Shown here: one piece after another, positions 1-9,298 of the stretch
How positions within the stretch are numbered: the stretch's first letter is position 1
How the letters are laid out: each line of letters opens with the position of its first letter
NCBI GenBank assembly: GCA_947174275.1
Contig: CAMWIJ010000003.1
Coordinates: forward strand, 26,653 to 90,652
Origin: an uncultured Muribaculaceae bacterium
Lineage (GTDB): Bacteria; Bacteroidota; Bacteroidia; Bacteroidales; Muribaculaceae
Length of the DNA stretch: 64,000 bases
Direction of reading: 5' to 3'
Program-made: the position numbers and the translations under genes
Notes under the pieces: generated by a model
What the model was told of the DNA's origin: nothing
The model's database searches: none
Seen by the model: only the letters and a program-made list of their open reading frames with translations

Positions 1-1
1 C

Positions 2-478
2 GCTCTTAAAAATCTTTATTGCGGATATAACAAGTTGACCTCTATCGCGCTTGCCGGAGTTGAAAACCTTACCAACCTCAATGTCGATGACAATGAGATT
101 GCAAAGCTCTATATCAATCAGCTTCCGTCGGTCAGCACCATCATATGCTCCGACAACAACATGACCCAGCTTGCAGTCAGCAACTGCAACGCGCTCATCG
201 ACCTTGTCTGCTCATACAACGACCTGACTTCGCTCTCTGTCGACAATTGTCCCAACCTGCTGTTTGTCGATTGCTCATACAACGACCTGACTTCGCTCAA
301 CCTGTCAAATCAGACTCAGCTCGAGCGTCTGCTCTGCAACAACAATCAGCTGACAATGCTTGATGTCTCGTTCGACAGCATGCTCCGTTACGTCAATTGC
401 CGCTACAACATGATTACCGACTTCCGCACCATAGCCTGCGACAACCTGCAGATGGTAGCCTGCCAGTGGAATTATTGA
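2..478 (+). CDS. Leucine-rich repeat protein, C-terminal part (5' end outside window)
   Basis: The reading frame is open from the window edge, so only the last 158 residues are seen. They consist of about seven LRR units of roughly 21 residues with the pattern L..L.C..N.LT.L.(V/L), for example CSYNDLTSLSVDNCPNLLFV. The Cys in each consensus is typical of Bacteroidales LRR proteins. No C-terminal sorting domain or membrane anchor is visible after the last repeat; the protein ends ACQWNY. LRR arrays are binding surfaces and this is probably a secreted or surface protein, but the signal sequence lies outside the window, so location and ligand are unknown. A hairpin terminator follows the stop codon. 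Confidence 0.8.
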   Translation, partial: ALKNLYCGYNKLTSIALAGVENLTNLNVDDNEIAKLYINQLPSVSTIICSDNNMTQLAVSNCNALIDLVCSYNDLTSLSVDNCPNLLFVDCSYNDLTSLNLSNQTQLERLLCNNNQLTMLDVSFDSMLRYVNCRYNMITDFRTIACDNLQMVACQWNY

Positions 479-551
479 TATGAACGCATTCCCGTCCGAC
501 AGTCGGCAAACACCGCTATCTGCGGGAAATATAGATAACTGATTTATCTCT

Positions 552-588
552 CGGGCGCTGTCGCTTCAATGCGGTAGCGCCCGTTTTT
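552..588 (+). terminator. Rho-independent terminator after the LRR gene
   Basis: Inverted repeat CGGGCGCT / AGCGCCCG with a 16-nt loop, followed directly by a run of T. It separates the LRR gene from lepA. Confidence 0.8.
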
Positions 589-675
589 CGTCTGTTCACA
601 CCTGAGGTGATGCCGGCCGTTACGCAAAATTTGACGGTCAGTCAGCGAAATATCTGAAATGTGAAAAAAAATGTG

Positions 676-683
676 TAAATTTG
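676..683 (+). promoter_or_regulatory. Candidate -7 element for lepA
   Basis: TAAATTTG matches the Bacteroidales TAnnTTTG element and lies 45 bp before the chosen lepA start. No clear TTTG -33 box is seen at the usual distance. Confidence 0.5.
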
Positions 684-728
684 CAATTCGATTTTGACAT
701 CTTTACTACAATACAGACTTCATTGAAG

Positions 729-2516
729 ATGAAAAATATAAGAAACTTTTGTATCATTGCACATATCGACCACGGCAAGAGCACTCTGGCCGACCGTCTG
801 CTCGAATACACCGGCACTATAGCCCAGAAAGACCTGCAGGCGCAGGTGCTTGACGACATGGAGCTGGAGCGTGAGCGTGGCATCACGATTAAAAGTCATG
901 CCATACAGATGGAGTATGCGATTGACGGCGAGAAATATATTCTCAACCTCATCGACACCCCGGGGCACGTCGACTTCTCCTACGAAGTGTCGCGCTCGAT
1001 AGCCGCATGCGAAGGCGCGCTGCTCATAGTAGATGCCTCGCAGGGCATACAGGCTCAGACCATCTCGAACCTCTATATGGCTATCGACAACGACCTTGAG
1101 ATTATTCCGGTCATAAACAAAGTCGATCTCGACTCTGCCAATCCCGACGAAGTGGAAGACCAGATTGTCGAGCTGCTCGGTTGCCGTCGAGAGGAAATAA
1201 TTCGCGCCTCAGGCAAGACCGGTATCGGCATCGAAGATATACTGCGTGCGATTGTAGAGCGTGTGCCCGCGCCTCAGGGCGACCCCGATGCTCCTCTGCA
1301 GGCATTGATTTTTGACTCTGTATTCAATCCATTCCGCGGCATCATCGCGTATTTCAAGATTGTCAACGGTCGGATAGCAAAAGATGATTTCGTGAAATTC
1401 GTGTCGACAGGCAAAGAGTATCATGCCGACGAGATAGGCGTGCTCAAACTTGACATGGATCCCCGCCGCGAACTCAGCGCCGGTAACGTCGGTTACATCA
1501 TATCCGGCATAAAGACATCTAAAGAAGTGCGGGTCGGCGATACGATTACTCACGTCAACCGTCCGTGTGAAGCGGCAATCGACGGTTTTGAGGAAGTCAA
1601 GCCGATGGTATTCGCCGGAGTCTATCCCATTGAGACGGAAGACTTCGAAAATCTGCGTAACTCTCTCGAAAAACTGCAGCTCAATGACGCCTCGCTGACA
1701 TTCCAGCCGGAGTCATCGGCCGCTCTCGGATTCGGTTTCCGTTGCGGCTTCCTCGGACTCCTTCACATGGAGATCATACAGGAACGTCTCGGGCGAGAGT
1801 TTGACATGGATGTCATCACCACCGTGCCTAACGTATCCTACAGAGTCTTTGATAAAAAAGGAAATATGACAGAGGTGCACAACCCGTCAGGCCTTCCCGA
1901 CATAACGCTTATCGACCATATCGAAGAACCGTATATCCGCGCATCCGTCATAACAACAACCGACTTTATCGGCCCGATTATGACCCTCTGTCTCGGCAAA
2001 CGCGGTGAGCTCGTAAAGCAGGAATTCATTTCCGGCAACCGTGTGGAGATTATCTTCGACATGCCGTTGGGCGAGATTGTCATCGACTTCTACGACAAAC
2101 TCAAAAGCATATCGAAAGGATACGCCTCTTTCGACTATCATATCCACGATTTCCGCGAGTCAAAGCTCGTCAAACTCGATATACTGCTCAACGGCGAGAG
2201 TGTCGACGCCCTCTCTACACTCACTCATGCTGACAATGCAGTGACATTCGGCCGCCGCATGTGTGAGAAACTAAAGGAACTGATACCCCGTCAGCAGTTT
2301 GATATAGCGATACAGGCCGCAATCGGCGCCAAGATTATCGCGCGAGAGACAATCAAGGCCGTGCGCAAGGATGTGACAGCAAAATGTTATGGCGGCGATA
2401 TCTCGCGTAAACGCAAGCTTCTCGAAAAGCAGAAGAAAGGTAAAAAGCGAATGAAACAGATCGGCTCCGTTGAGGTGCCGCAGAAAGCATTCCTCGCAGT
2501 TCTTAAACTCGATTGA
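729..2516 (+). CDS. lepA: Elongation factor 4 (LepA), ribosome back-translocase GTPase
   Basis: 595-residue translational GTPase. The G1 loop ([14 protein letters not shown]), the switch region ERGITIKS, the G3 motif DTPGHVDF and the G4 motif NKVDLD are all visible in the first 135 residues. The protein ends in the basic LepA-specific C-terminal domain ([20 protein letters not shown]). EF4 acts on stalled or mistranslocated ribosomes at the membrane-cytoplasm interface. An in-frame ATG at 681 exists upstream, but homologues begin [17 protein letters not shown], and 681 overlaps the probable -7 element, so 729 is preferred. Single-gene unit between two hairpins. Confidence 0.97.
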   Translation: MKNIRNFCIIAHIDHGKSTLADRLLEYTGTIAQKDLQAQVLDDMELERERGITIKSHAIQMEYAIDGEKYILNLIDTPGHVDFSYEVSRSIAACEGALLIVDASQGIQAQTISNLYMAIDNDLEIIPVINKVDLDSANPDEVEDQIVELLGCRREEIIRASGKTGIGIEDILRAIVERVPAPQGDPDAPLQALIFDSVFNPFRGIIAYFKIVNGRIAKDDFVKFVSTGKEYHADEIGVLKLDMDPRRELSAGNVGYIISGIKTSKEVRVGDTITHVNRPCEAAIDGFEEVKPMVFAGVYPIETEDFENLRNSLEKLQLNDASLTFQPESSAALGFGFRCGFLGLLHMEIIQERLGREFDMDVITTVPNVSYRVFDKKGNMTEVHNPSGLPDITLIDHIEEPYIRASVITTTDFIGPIMTLCLGKRGELVKQEFISGNRVEIIFDMPLGEIVIDFYDKLKSISKGYASFDYHIHDFRESKLVKLDILLNGESVDALSTLTHADNAVTFGRRMCEKLKELIPRQQFDIAIQAAIGAKIIARETIKAVRKDVTAKCYGGDISRKRKLLEKQKKGKKRMKQIGSVEVPQKAFLAVLKLD

Positions 2517-2540
2517 AAATAGGTAAAGATTTAATATAAT

Positions 2541-2572
2541 GTGATGCCGGTGTCGAATGACACCGACATCAC
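2541..2572 (+). terminator. Hairpin after lepA
   Basis: GTGATGCCGGTGTC / GACACCGACATCAC forms a stem of about 14 bp with one mismatch and a short loop. It lacks a T tract, so termination is likely but not certain. Confidence 0.5.
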
Positions 2573-2661
2573 GTCTATGACAAGCGGTTGTGGTCTTTGC
2601 AGATTGTCCGGCATCAGGTGTCGTGAGCAGCAAATATGCGAGACAGATTTATACCGCTATT

Positions 2662-4194
2662 ATGATTACAAAAAACAATTTCTCTATGGTAAATCAGAAA
2701 GGTAATTCCGGAAACACGCCGGACACCGGCAATCAGCACGATTTGGAACCGGAGAATTCGGACAAGGAGTCCGGTTCGCTTTCATCATCACTGCCGCGGC
2801 AGGTTCAGCAGTCGGTCAACGCGCTTAACAATCAGGCTCATGTCATCTTCTATGCAGCCCGTCAGGCGTTGCGCCACCATGCTTCGGGTGGAAATGTGCT
2901 TATCTTCGCCACATTTCTTGCTCTTGTAGTAGCGAATATTCCAGCAATCAGCGGTCATTATTTTGAATTCTGGGAGCAGGAGATACGTCTGCAGGTAGGC
3001 AATTTCAACATATTCTCGCATTCGGGACATCCGATGACTATGCTTCAGTTTATCAACGATGCCCTGATGGCCATATTCTTCTTCTCCATCGGACTTGAAA
3101 TCAAGCGAGAGGTGCTCGTGGGCGAACTGTCATCGTTCCGTCAGGCATTGCTTCCCATCGTCGGAGCTGTCGGCGGCATGGTCGTTCCCGTTGTGATATT
3201 TCTCGCATTTTCAATGGGTACAGACTACACCGGCGGTGCGGCAATCCCGATGGCTACCGACATCGCGTTCTCGCTCGGTGTGCTCAGCATGCTCGGAAAG
3301 AGAGTGCCGCTTTCGCTTAAGATATTCCTTACCACCCTTGCCGTGGTCGACGACATCGGCGGCATTATTGTCATCGCCGTGTTCTACTCGACACAGATCG
3401 ACGGCATTTTGCTCCTCTATGCATTGATGCTTTTCGGAGTTCTGCTGATGGGCTCATGGCTGCGCATAAAGAGCAAGATGTTCTATATCGGGGTCGGCGG
3501 CGTGATATGGTTCCTGTTTCTCAACTCAGGCATTCACCCCACTATTGCCGGTGTGCTTGTCGCATTCTGTGTGCCGGCAACTCCGGTGTTCGAGCCCAAG
3601 AAATATATCAGGCAGATACGCGACTCCATCAATCATTTCCGTCATGAAGACGACGAGACGCTTTCCCGCAAGACCATTCTTTCCAAAGAGCAGCTTGACT
3701 GGCTTAAGCAGGTGGAGTCGGCTTCCGATAAAGTCATATCTCCGCTTCAGGACCTCGAGGACACCCTTCATCCGCTTGTCAACTATATAATAATTCCGAT
3801 TTTCGCATTTGCCAACGCCGGCATATTCCTTCTTGACATGGATCCGATGAGCATTCTCGAAGGTGTCAGCCTCGCTGTTATATGTGCTCTCGTTGTGGGC
3901 AAATGTGCCGGAATTTTCATCTTCTCATGGATTACAGTCAAGCTGAAACTTGCCCCGATGCCGGAGCACAGCAACTGGAAGATGATGGGTTCGATAGCGA
4001 TGCTGGGAGGTATCGGTTTCACTGTATCGATTTTCATCGCCAATCTGTCATTCGGGTCGATGGGTGCGGAGGGCGCATCGCTTCTGAGCCATGCCAAACT
4101 CGGTATTGTGATAGGGTCGTTGCTCGCCGGAATTGCAGGGTATATGTTGCTGCACCGCACGCTGCCCAAGCAGCCTGTTGAGGCGGAAGATTAG
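2662..4194 (+). CDS. nhaA: Na+/H+ antiporter NhaA
   Basis: About 510 residues, an inner-membrane electrogenic antiporter with roughly 12 helices. The ion-binding Asp pair is seen in LAVVDDIGGIIVIAVFY (equivalent to D163/D164 of E. coli NhaA), and TDIAFSLGVL is the preceding conserved helix. It carries a hydrophilic N-terminal extension of about 60 residues and a charged loop of about 55 residues (FRHEDDETLSRKTIL) that E. coli NhaA (388 residues) lacks; both are common in the longer NhaA subtype. The start is uncertain: 2590, 2662 and 2686 are all in frame, and the extension before the first helix is poorly conserved. Single gene with its own terminator. Confidence 0.93.
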   Translation: MITKNNFSMVNQKGNSGNTPDTGNQHDLEPENSDKESGSLSSSLPRQVQQSVNALNNQAHVIFYAARQALRHHASGGNVLIFATFLALVVANIPAISGHYFEFWEQEIRLQVGNFNIFSHSGHPMTMLQFINDALMAIFFFSIGLEIKREVLVGELSSFRQALLPIVGAVGGMVVPVVIFLAFSMGTDYTGGAAIPMATDIAFSLGVLSMLGKRVPLSLKIFLTTLAVVDDIGGIIVIAVFYSTQIDGILLLYALMLFGVLLMGSWLRIKSKMFYIGVGGVIWFLFLNSGIHPTIAGVLVAFCVPATPVFEPKKYIRQIRDSINHFRHEDDETLSRKTILSKEQLDWLKQVESASDKVISPLQDLEDTLHPLVNYIIIPIFAFANAGIFLLDMDPMSILEGVSLAVICALVVGKCAGIFIFSWITVKLKLAPMPEHSNWKMMGSIAMLGGIGFTVSIFIANLSFGSMGAEGASLLSHAKLGIVIGSLLAGIAGYMLLHRTLPKQPVEAED

Positions 4195-4218
4195 CGACGT
4201 TCCACTAAAGAATATATG

Positions 4219-4260
4219 TCAGACCGGAGTTGATTTCAGCTTCGGTCTGACTGCTTTTTT
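4219..4260 (+). terminator. Terminator after nhaA
   Basis: GTCAGACCG / CGGTCTGAC arms, extended inward by near-complementary bases, followed by a six-T run. Confidence 0.85.
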
Positions 4261-4525
4261 ACGGTGTTTGTTGAAAAATATGCTCTGAATTTTGCTTATT
4301 CACATTTTTATGTTAAATTTACGCCGAAATGTTAAAATAAGGCGCTTTTCATTGAGGCCGCTGATGTTAACATCACTCTGAAATTTTTTAAACACTCTTT
4401 CATCTTATTTGTTAATATTATAAAAAGTGTGCGAAAATTGTACGCCCAGGTTGGCGCTACAGCATAAATGACTCATGTTGAAGGGTCAATGCCGCAACAC
4501 TGTTTTGTAAAAATTGAACGCAGAC
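4261..4525 (+). promoter_or_regulatory. AT-rich leader of the rprXY operon with four TGTTAA motifs
   Basis: No gene is seen in the 330 bp between nhaA and the kinase. After the nhaA terminator the stretch is AT-rich and holds TGTTAA at 4311, 4330, 4365 and 4410, the third inside the palindrome GATGTTAACATC. No good TAnnTTTG element was found. The motifs are candidate sites for an autoregulating factor such as the response regulator encoded downstream; that link is inference. Confidence 0.35.
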
Positions 4526-6070
4526 ATGAAGAAATCTACTATATGGTTACTCACTATTCTGATGGCAGTCACTTTTGTCGGGTTGCTGTATATTGAAATA
4601 AAATATATGGACGACATCATCAAGATGCGCGACGACCAGTTTGCCGAAGGAGTGCGCCGAAGCCTCTACATGGTAAGTTCGCGCCTTGAGCAGGAGGAGA
4701 CCCGCTATTATCTCGAAGATGACGTCAGCGGAGTGGAGTCGGCCGCCCTCTACTCGCAGTATCCCGACGGCCAGCCTCCGCATCTCGGAGGCATAAGCTA
4801 CTCCTTCAATACATTTTCCGGCCTTGAAGGCTCGTTGACTATCCGTGGTGATGTCGACAAGATACTGAAACTTCAGGGCGACCAGCTTGCTGCTCTTGAC
4901 CGCACCAATGCAATGCGCGAGGCGCAGGCCCGTCTCGACGACCGCGTGCGCTATCAGAAAGGCATTCTTGATGAAGTAATCCTCAAAATCAGCACGCAGG
5001 CCATCAACCGTCCCGTGCTCGAACGTGTCGATTCGACTTTCACCCGGCAGATTATAGCAGAGGAACTTGCCAACAACGGTGTCAGCGTGCCTTTCTGCTT
5101 TGCTGTTGTAAACCGCAACGGCATTCCCGTCTACACTACTGACGGATTTCCAAATGTAAGCAAAGGTGACGACAACACGATGTTTGTTCAGGCGCTGTTT
5201 CCCAACGACCCTGCCAACAAGAAAATATTCCTTAAAGTATATTTTCCCTCAAAGGCGAAATATATTCTTAAATCCGTGCGTTTCCTCATCCCTGCATTCG
5301 CATTCACTCTTGTGCTGCTCATAGTGTTTGTTTACACTATCATTCTGGCATTCCGCCAGAAAAAACTCAACGAGATGAAAACCGATTTCATCAACAACAT
5401 GACCCACGAGTTCAAGACACCGATTTCTACAATATCTCTTGCCGCACAGATGCTCAACGACGACTCCGTGCGCAAGTCTCCCGGCATGCTCCAGCACATA
5501 TCGTCAATCATCAACGATGAGACAAAGCGTCTGCGCTTCCAGGTAGAGAAAGTGTTGCAGATGTCGATGTTCGACCGCAAGAAGGCTACGATACGTCTGC
5601 AGGAAGTCGACGCCAACATAACCATCAACAATATCATAAACACCTTCAAGCTCAAAGTGGAGCGCTACGGCGGTCGGCTTAACGCCGCGCTTGATGCCGA
5701 AGATGCCATCGTCAATGTCGACGAAATGCACTTCACGAATGTAATATTCAATCTGCTTGACAACGCCGTGAAATATCGGCGCGAGGATGTCCCCCTCGAC
5801 ATAAAAGTCTCTACCGCCGATATAGCCAACTCTCGTCTGCAGATCACTATCGAGGACAACGGAATCGGCATAAAGAAGGAGCACCTGCGTAAGATTTTCG
5901 ATAAATTCTACCGCGTGCCGACCGGCAACAAACACGACGTCAAAGGCTTCGGACTCGGTCTTGCCTACGTCTACAAAATGATCGATCTGCTCGGCGGAAC
6001 GATAAAAGTGGAGTCAGAACTCAACCAGGGAACAAAATTTATAATCATATTACCATTAATTAAAAATTGA
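4526..6070 (+). CDS. rprX: Sensor histidine kinase, RprX-like
   Basis: 514 residues. One helix at about 5-24, an extracytoplasmic region of about 230 residues, a second helix at about 258-280, then HisKA and HATPase_c domains. The phosphoacceptor is H294 in MTHEFKTPIST. The N box (NVIFNLLDNAVKYR), G1 (DNGIGI), F (FDKFYR) and G2 (GFGLGLAYV) are all present, so the kinase looks active. A TTG start at 4514 is in frame, but ATG 4526 gives the standard MKKSTIW signal-anchor. It is followed within 5 bp by its response regulator. The best match from memory is RprX of Bacteroides fragilis; the sensed signal is not known. Confidence 0.88.
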   Translation: MKKSTIWLLTILMAVTFVGLLYIEIKYMDDIIKMRDDQFAEGVRRSLYMVSSRLEQEETRYYLEDDVSGVESAALYSQYPDGQPPHLGGISYSFNTFSGLEGSLTIRGDVDKILKLQGDQLAALDRTNAMREAQARLDDRVRYQKGILDEVILKISTQAINRPVLERVDSTFTRQIIAEELANNGVSVPFCFAVVNRNGIPVYTTDGFPNVSKGDDNTMFVQALFPNDPANKKIFLKVYFPSKAKYILKSVRFLIPAFAFTLVLLIVFVYTIILAFRQKKLNEMKTDFINNMTHEFKTPISTISLAAQMLNDDSVRKSPGMLQHISSIINDETKRLRFQVEKVLQMSMFDRKKATIRLQEVDANITINNIINTFKLKVERYGGRLNAALDAEDAIVNVDEMHFTNVIFNLLDNAVKYRREDVPLDIKVSTADIANSRLQITIEDNGIGIKKEHLRKIFDKFYRVPTGNKHDVKGFGLGLAYVYKMIDLLGGTIKVESELNQGTKFIIILPLIKN

Positions 6071-6075
6071 CGATT

Positions 6076-6789
6076 ATGGAAGAACGTATGCGTATACTAT
6101 TATGCGAGGACGACGAAAACCTCGGCATGCTGCTTCGTGAATATCTCCAGGCAAAAGGGTTTAACGCCGACCTCTATCCCGACGGCGATGCCGGCTATAA
6201 GGCGTTCCTCAAAGGGAAATACGATATCTGCGTGCTCGACGTGATGATGCCAAAAAAAGACGGCTTCTCGCTCGCACAGGAAATCCGCACTGTCAATTCC
6301 GAAGTGCCCATTATTTTCCTTACCGCCAAGCAACTTAAAGATGACATCCTCGAAGGATTCAAACTCGGTGCCGACGACTATATCACCAAACCGTTCTCGA
6401 TGGAAGAGCTTGTGTTCCGTATCGAGGCTATCCTCCGCCGTGTCAAAGGCAAGAAGGGCAAGGAAGTGACAATGTACAAAATCGGCAAATTCACTTTCGA
6501 CACCCAGAAGCAGACTCTCATGATTGATGACAAAGTGACAAAACTCACCACCAAAGAGTCAGAACTGCTCAGCCTGCTTTGCGCTCATGTCAACGAAATT
6601 CTTGAACGCAACTTCGCACTCAAGACAATCTGGATTGACGACAACTATTTCAATGCCCGTTCGATGGACGTCTACATCACCAAACTGCGCAAGCATCTCA
6701 AAGACGACCCGACAATTGAAATCATCAACATCCACGGCAAAGGCTACAAGCTCATAGCCCCCGATGCCGAACCTGTCCCCGAAGACTGA
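6076..6789 (+). CDS. rprY: OmpR-family response regulator, RprY-like
   Basis: 237 residues: receiver domain (1-120) then OmpR/PhoB winged helix (about 135-232). The phosphoacceptor is D55 in VLDVMMPKKDG, with the acidic pair EDDEN near the N-terminus and the switch Lys in ADDYITKPFS. The sequence ILLCEDDENLGMLLREYLQAKG closely resembles Bacteroidales RprY as recalled. It starts 5 bp after the kinase stop, so both are co-transcribed. ATG 6088 (MRILL) is an alternative start that would trim four residues. A long hairpin follows. Confidence 0.9.
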   Translation: MEERMRILLCEDDENLGMLLREYLQAKGFNADLYPDGDAGYKAFLKGKYDICVLDVMMPKKDGFSLAQEIRTVNSEVPIIFLTAKQLKDDILEGFKLGADDYITKPFSMEELVFRIEAILRRVKGKKGKEVTMYKIGKFTFDTQKQTLMIDDKVTKLTTKESELLSLLCAHVNEILERNFALKTIWIDDNYFNARSMDVYITKLRKHLKDDPTIEIINIHGKGYKLIAPDAEPVPED

Positions 6790-6819
6790 TTAATCTCGCC
6801 TCCGGCACAGTAAATTGAT

Positions 6820-6865
6820 ACAGGAGCCATCTGACGGCATGATAAATGTCGTTGATGGCTCCTGT
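6820..6865. terminator. Long hairpin after rprY
   Basis: ACAGGAGCCATC / GATGGCTCCTGT arms, with an inner stem GACGGCAT / ATGTCGT, gives a nearly continuous stem of about 19 bp around a GATAA loop. No T tract follows, so it may act in RNA processing or as a terminator that needs no U-run. Confidence 0.6.
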
Positions 6866-6939
6866 CTGTAAGATAGTTTGTTTAGCTCAAGCTTAAATTG
6901 CAGTTCATATTACAGTCTCAGTTCAATATTGCTGTGAGC

Positions 6940-7098
6940 GTGTTGCAGAATTCAGAGGAATGCCTCCAAAATGTAGGGACGCACGGCTCGTGCGTCCGCT
7001 AACACATTGATTATTAGGCGTATTATTCGGACGCACGAGCCGAGCGTCCCTACAATATGAAGTGCTGCAACACCCTCAAGGCAAAGCCTGGAATTATT
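6940..7098. mobile_element. REPIN/MITE-like nested palindromic element, copy A
   Basis: Outer inverted repeats GTGTTGCAG (6940-6948) and CTGCAACAC (7065-7073) enclose two hairpin arms (6977-6997 and 7029-7049). Each arm is itself a GGACGCACG / CGTGCGTCC type palindrome around a 3-nt loop; the second has one base change. The two arms are also inverted copies of each other. A homologous element lies in the opposite orientation at 50592-50749, including similar flanks (the rprY-side sequence near 7080-7098 matches). No transposase is inside. Together with the preceding hairpin it fills the gap between rprY and the DUF3943 gene. Confidence 0.75.
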
Positions 7099-7186
7099 AT
7101 ATTGCCATGTACTGTTATTTCGGCCTGAGCCACTGAAATTGTTTTTTTAACTATAGTAACCACTATCAAAAAAAGAAGATAGAGAG

Positions 7187-8809
7187 CTATAGTTTATATG
7201 TGATCATTAAATGAAGACCAAGTTGCTTGCTGTGCACGATTGGACTGCTTATTATTGTGTTATTCATCCTGATTGACATATCGTCGTATTCTGTGCTTCT
7301 TGAATAGTAGTCAATGCCCCCGGTAAGATAAAGGCGTTTCCATAAGCGGTAGCTGACCGATGCTTCAAGATGATTGAAAGATGAATGCGACGCGTCTCCC
7401 TGCACATCTACCGGTTTTCCTTCCGGAGTCAAAGACCAATCATAGTTGATATCATATCCGTTCCAAGTATATATTCGGTAATATTGATTGGCTACTCTTA
7501 CAGATATTCTGTCGTCAGACATTGCCCAGTTCAACCCCGCCTTAACTGAAAATCCGGAGCCCCAATTATAATTCCGGTGATAATCTCGATAGAAGTCGGT
7601 CAGCACTCCTGCAAGAATTACGCCATTAAGATGCACATAACCGTCTAATGACATCAGCCTTGATTGAGTGTATTTTATCATAGTTCCACCTCCGATAGAT
7701 GCCGGTGTCCCCATTTTGTATGGCACTGAACAAGGGAAATACAAGGCATTTCTTTCCGGTCTTATAGTGTCCGAATCGAAATAATCAAAATGCTGATATA
7801 AGCCTATATTCAGATTGACATTCTTTTTGTCAAGTATTTCTTTTGACAGAAGACGTCCTATAATTTCCACTCTGCTCAACAAGGGCTGAGACTTGATGCC
7901 TTGGAGTTCCATAAGAAACGAGAAGTAATCGTAAGGAGCTTTTGTTGTTTCCGCAAATTTGTCACCATATTCGATATTGATTTCCGCAACTGCGCCGGCA
8001 CGGCTTCCTTCATCATTTTCAATAAGAGAGAGAAATTTACCGCCTAAGGACAATTCCACACTGATAGGCGGGATTCCGAATCTTCTTCCTGATGTAGTAC
8101 GTTTCTTCCATGCTGCTCCGGTAATAACTCGGTTTATTCCTTTCATGGGATCTACAAGGAATGCCGCAAACTCACGTCCGAAACGTTCTCCACCGCTGCT
8201 TCGATCGTCAAGGATAAGGTCTGATGTGCGATAAAGCACCTCACCGAGTGCTGCACCACCTATTGGAGTGGCAATAATGTCATTGGTTGAAGGGTATTCT
8301 CTTTCCATAAACATTTCCCACATGGCGCTTCCCCCAATAGCAAAAAGTTCAGATTGCCAGAAATTAAAGCCATTGGAACGACCGGCATTAAAAAATATCG
8401 AACCATTATAAGGATGGTCGAACATATTGGTATGCAGGTGGTCGTCATCCCATTCAAAACCATGTCTGAAATTCTCTTTGATTGTATTCCATGAAATATA
8501 CGCATAAAGCCCTTTCAACACATATCGGTCAAATGCCCATAGACCTATATTGAAGCCAACCGTCTCCGCTCCGGCCCGCCAAAAAGCTTTTCGCTCATGA
8601 ATACAAATATCTGTACTGTCTGGTAAAACCGGGGGCGAAACAGTATGCCTATAAGAGGCACATTCATTTTTTAAATCAGCTGAAAAAAAATGATTACTGC
8701 TAAAGTGACAAGAATCCGTAACTGCGGGAGTTTGTGAATAACCTGCGACTACAGTCATCACTAATTGAAAAGACAGGAATACATATTTAATTCTAATGCA
8801 TGATAGCAT
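7187..8809 (-). CDS. DUF3943 outer-membrane-type protein
   Basis: 540 residues with an N-terminal signal peptide (VFLSFQLVMTVVAGYSQ). Residues about 75-240 carry the DUF3943 pattern: WAFDRYVL, FKHGF-type FRHGFEWDDDHLHTNMF, HPYNGSIFFNAGRSNGFNFW, then GGAALGEVLYR.SDLILDD. The remainder is beta-rich with alternating aromatic residues and ends VHSKQLGLHLMITYKL, as in an outer-membrane barrel. Function unknown; probably an outer-membrane protein. Its base composition is AT-richer than that of its neighbours. It stands alone, with a REPIN-like element downstream. The start at 8809 gives a normal signal peptide. Confidence 0.8.
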   Translation of the reverse strand: MLSCIRIKYVFLSFQLVMTVVAGYSQTPAVTDSCHFSSNHFFSADLKNECASYRHTVSPPVLPDSTDICIHERKAFWRAGAETVGFNIGLWAFDRYVLKGLYAYISWNTIKENFRHGFEWDDDHLHTNMFDHPYNGSIFFNAGRSNGFNFWQSELFAIGGSAMWEMFMEREYPSTNDIIATPIGGAALGEVLYRTSDLILDDRSSGGERFGREFAAFLVDPMKGINRVITGAAWKKRTTSGRRFGIPPISVELSLGGKFLSLIENDEGSRAGAVAEINIEYGDKFAETTKAPYDYFSFLMELQGIKSQPLLSRVEIIGRLLSKEILDKKNVNLNIGLYQHFDYFDSDTIRPERNALYFPCSVPYKMGTPASIGGGTMIKYTQSRLMSLDGYVHLNGVILAGVLTDFYRDYHRNYNWGSGFSVKAGLNWAMSDDRISVRVANQYYRIYTWNGYDINYDWSLTPEGKPVDVQGDASHSSFNHLEASVSYRLWKRLYLTGGIDYYSRSTEYDDMSIRMNNTIISSPIVHSKQLGLHLMITYKL

Positions 8810-8869
8810 GGAATACTGTTTTATTTGATTTTTTGCAATGAGATATTTGCAATTCTCTTCCTATCATGG

Positions 8870-9259
8870 TCAGTCTCTTTCCGGATTGAAAGCGGTGTAA
8901 GGACAGCGGCCGAAGATACGGTCGGCGCGCACGCTGTCGCGTTGGCGCACGTTATGCTCTATCGCGTGGTGGAAATAGAGGGCTTTCAGCGTGTCACCCT
9001 GTTCGGCGAGCATCTGGCAGCGGCTGTTTATGTCCATCAGCAACTCCTCCATCTCTTTCCCTTCAATCGGTGTGGTCATGAGCAGATTGCCGTATTGGTT
9101 GACAATTTTGTCGAGGTGGTCATAAATATAACTGTCGTCGGCAGGCATCTCCTGCACGATCTCGTCAGGTTTATTCTTTTCTCCTCCGCATGATGCGACA
9201 GGTATTATAGCGGCGCATAGAGCGGCTGTGATTATGAATTTGCAATGGTATTTTTTCAT
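8870..9259 (-). CDS. Small lipoprotein of unknown function
   Basis: 129 residues. The signal peptide ends in a lipobox (IPVASC, acylated Cys at residue 24). The mature part is hydrophilic and helical, with PYTAFNPERD at the C-terminus and no recognised domain. It follows ispH by 39 bp on the same strand and is probably the last gene of the porQ-cmk-ispH transcript. An envelope location is inferred from the lipobox. Confidence 0.75.
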   Translation of the reverse strand: MKKYHCKFIITAALCAAIIPVASCGGEKNKPDEIVQEMPADDSYIYDHLDKIVNQYGNLLMTTPIEGKEMEELLMDINSRCQMLAEQGDTLKALYFHHAIEHNVRQRDSVRADRIFGRCPYTAFNPERD

Positions 9260-9298
9260 TGTTTTATCTGCTGTAGGTCACTTTGGTGAATAACACTT

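Noticed and set aside
6940..7098. CRISPR array or rho-independent terminator
   Set aside because: There are only two arms, in inverted rather than direct order, and no T run; the homologous copy at 50.6 kb shows that it is a dispersed element.
8825..9193. 122-residue plus-strand frame opposite the small lipoprotein
   Set aside because: Antisense to a gene with a clear lipoprotein signal; hydrophobic pattern is a mirror effect of the minus-strand codons.
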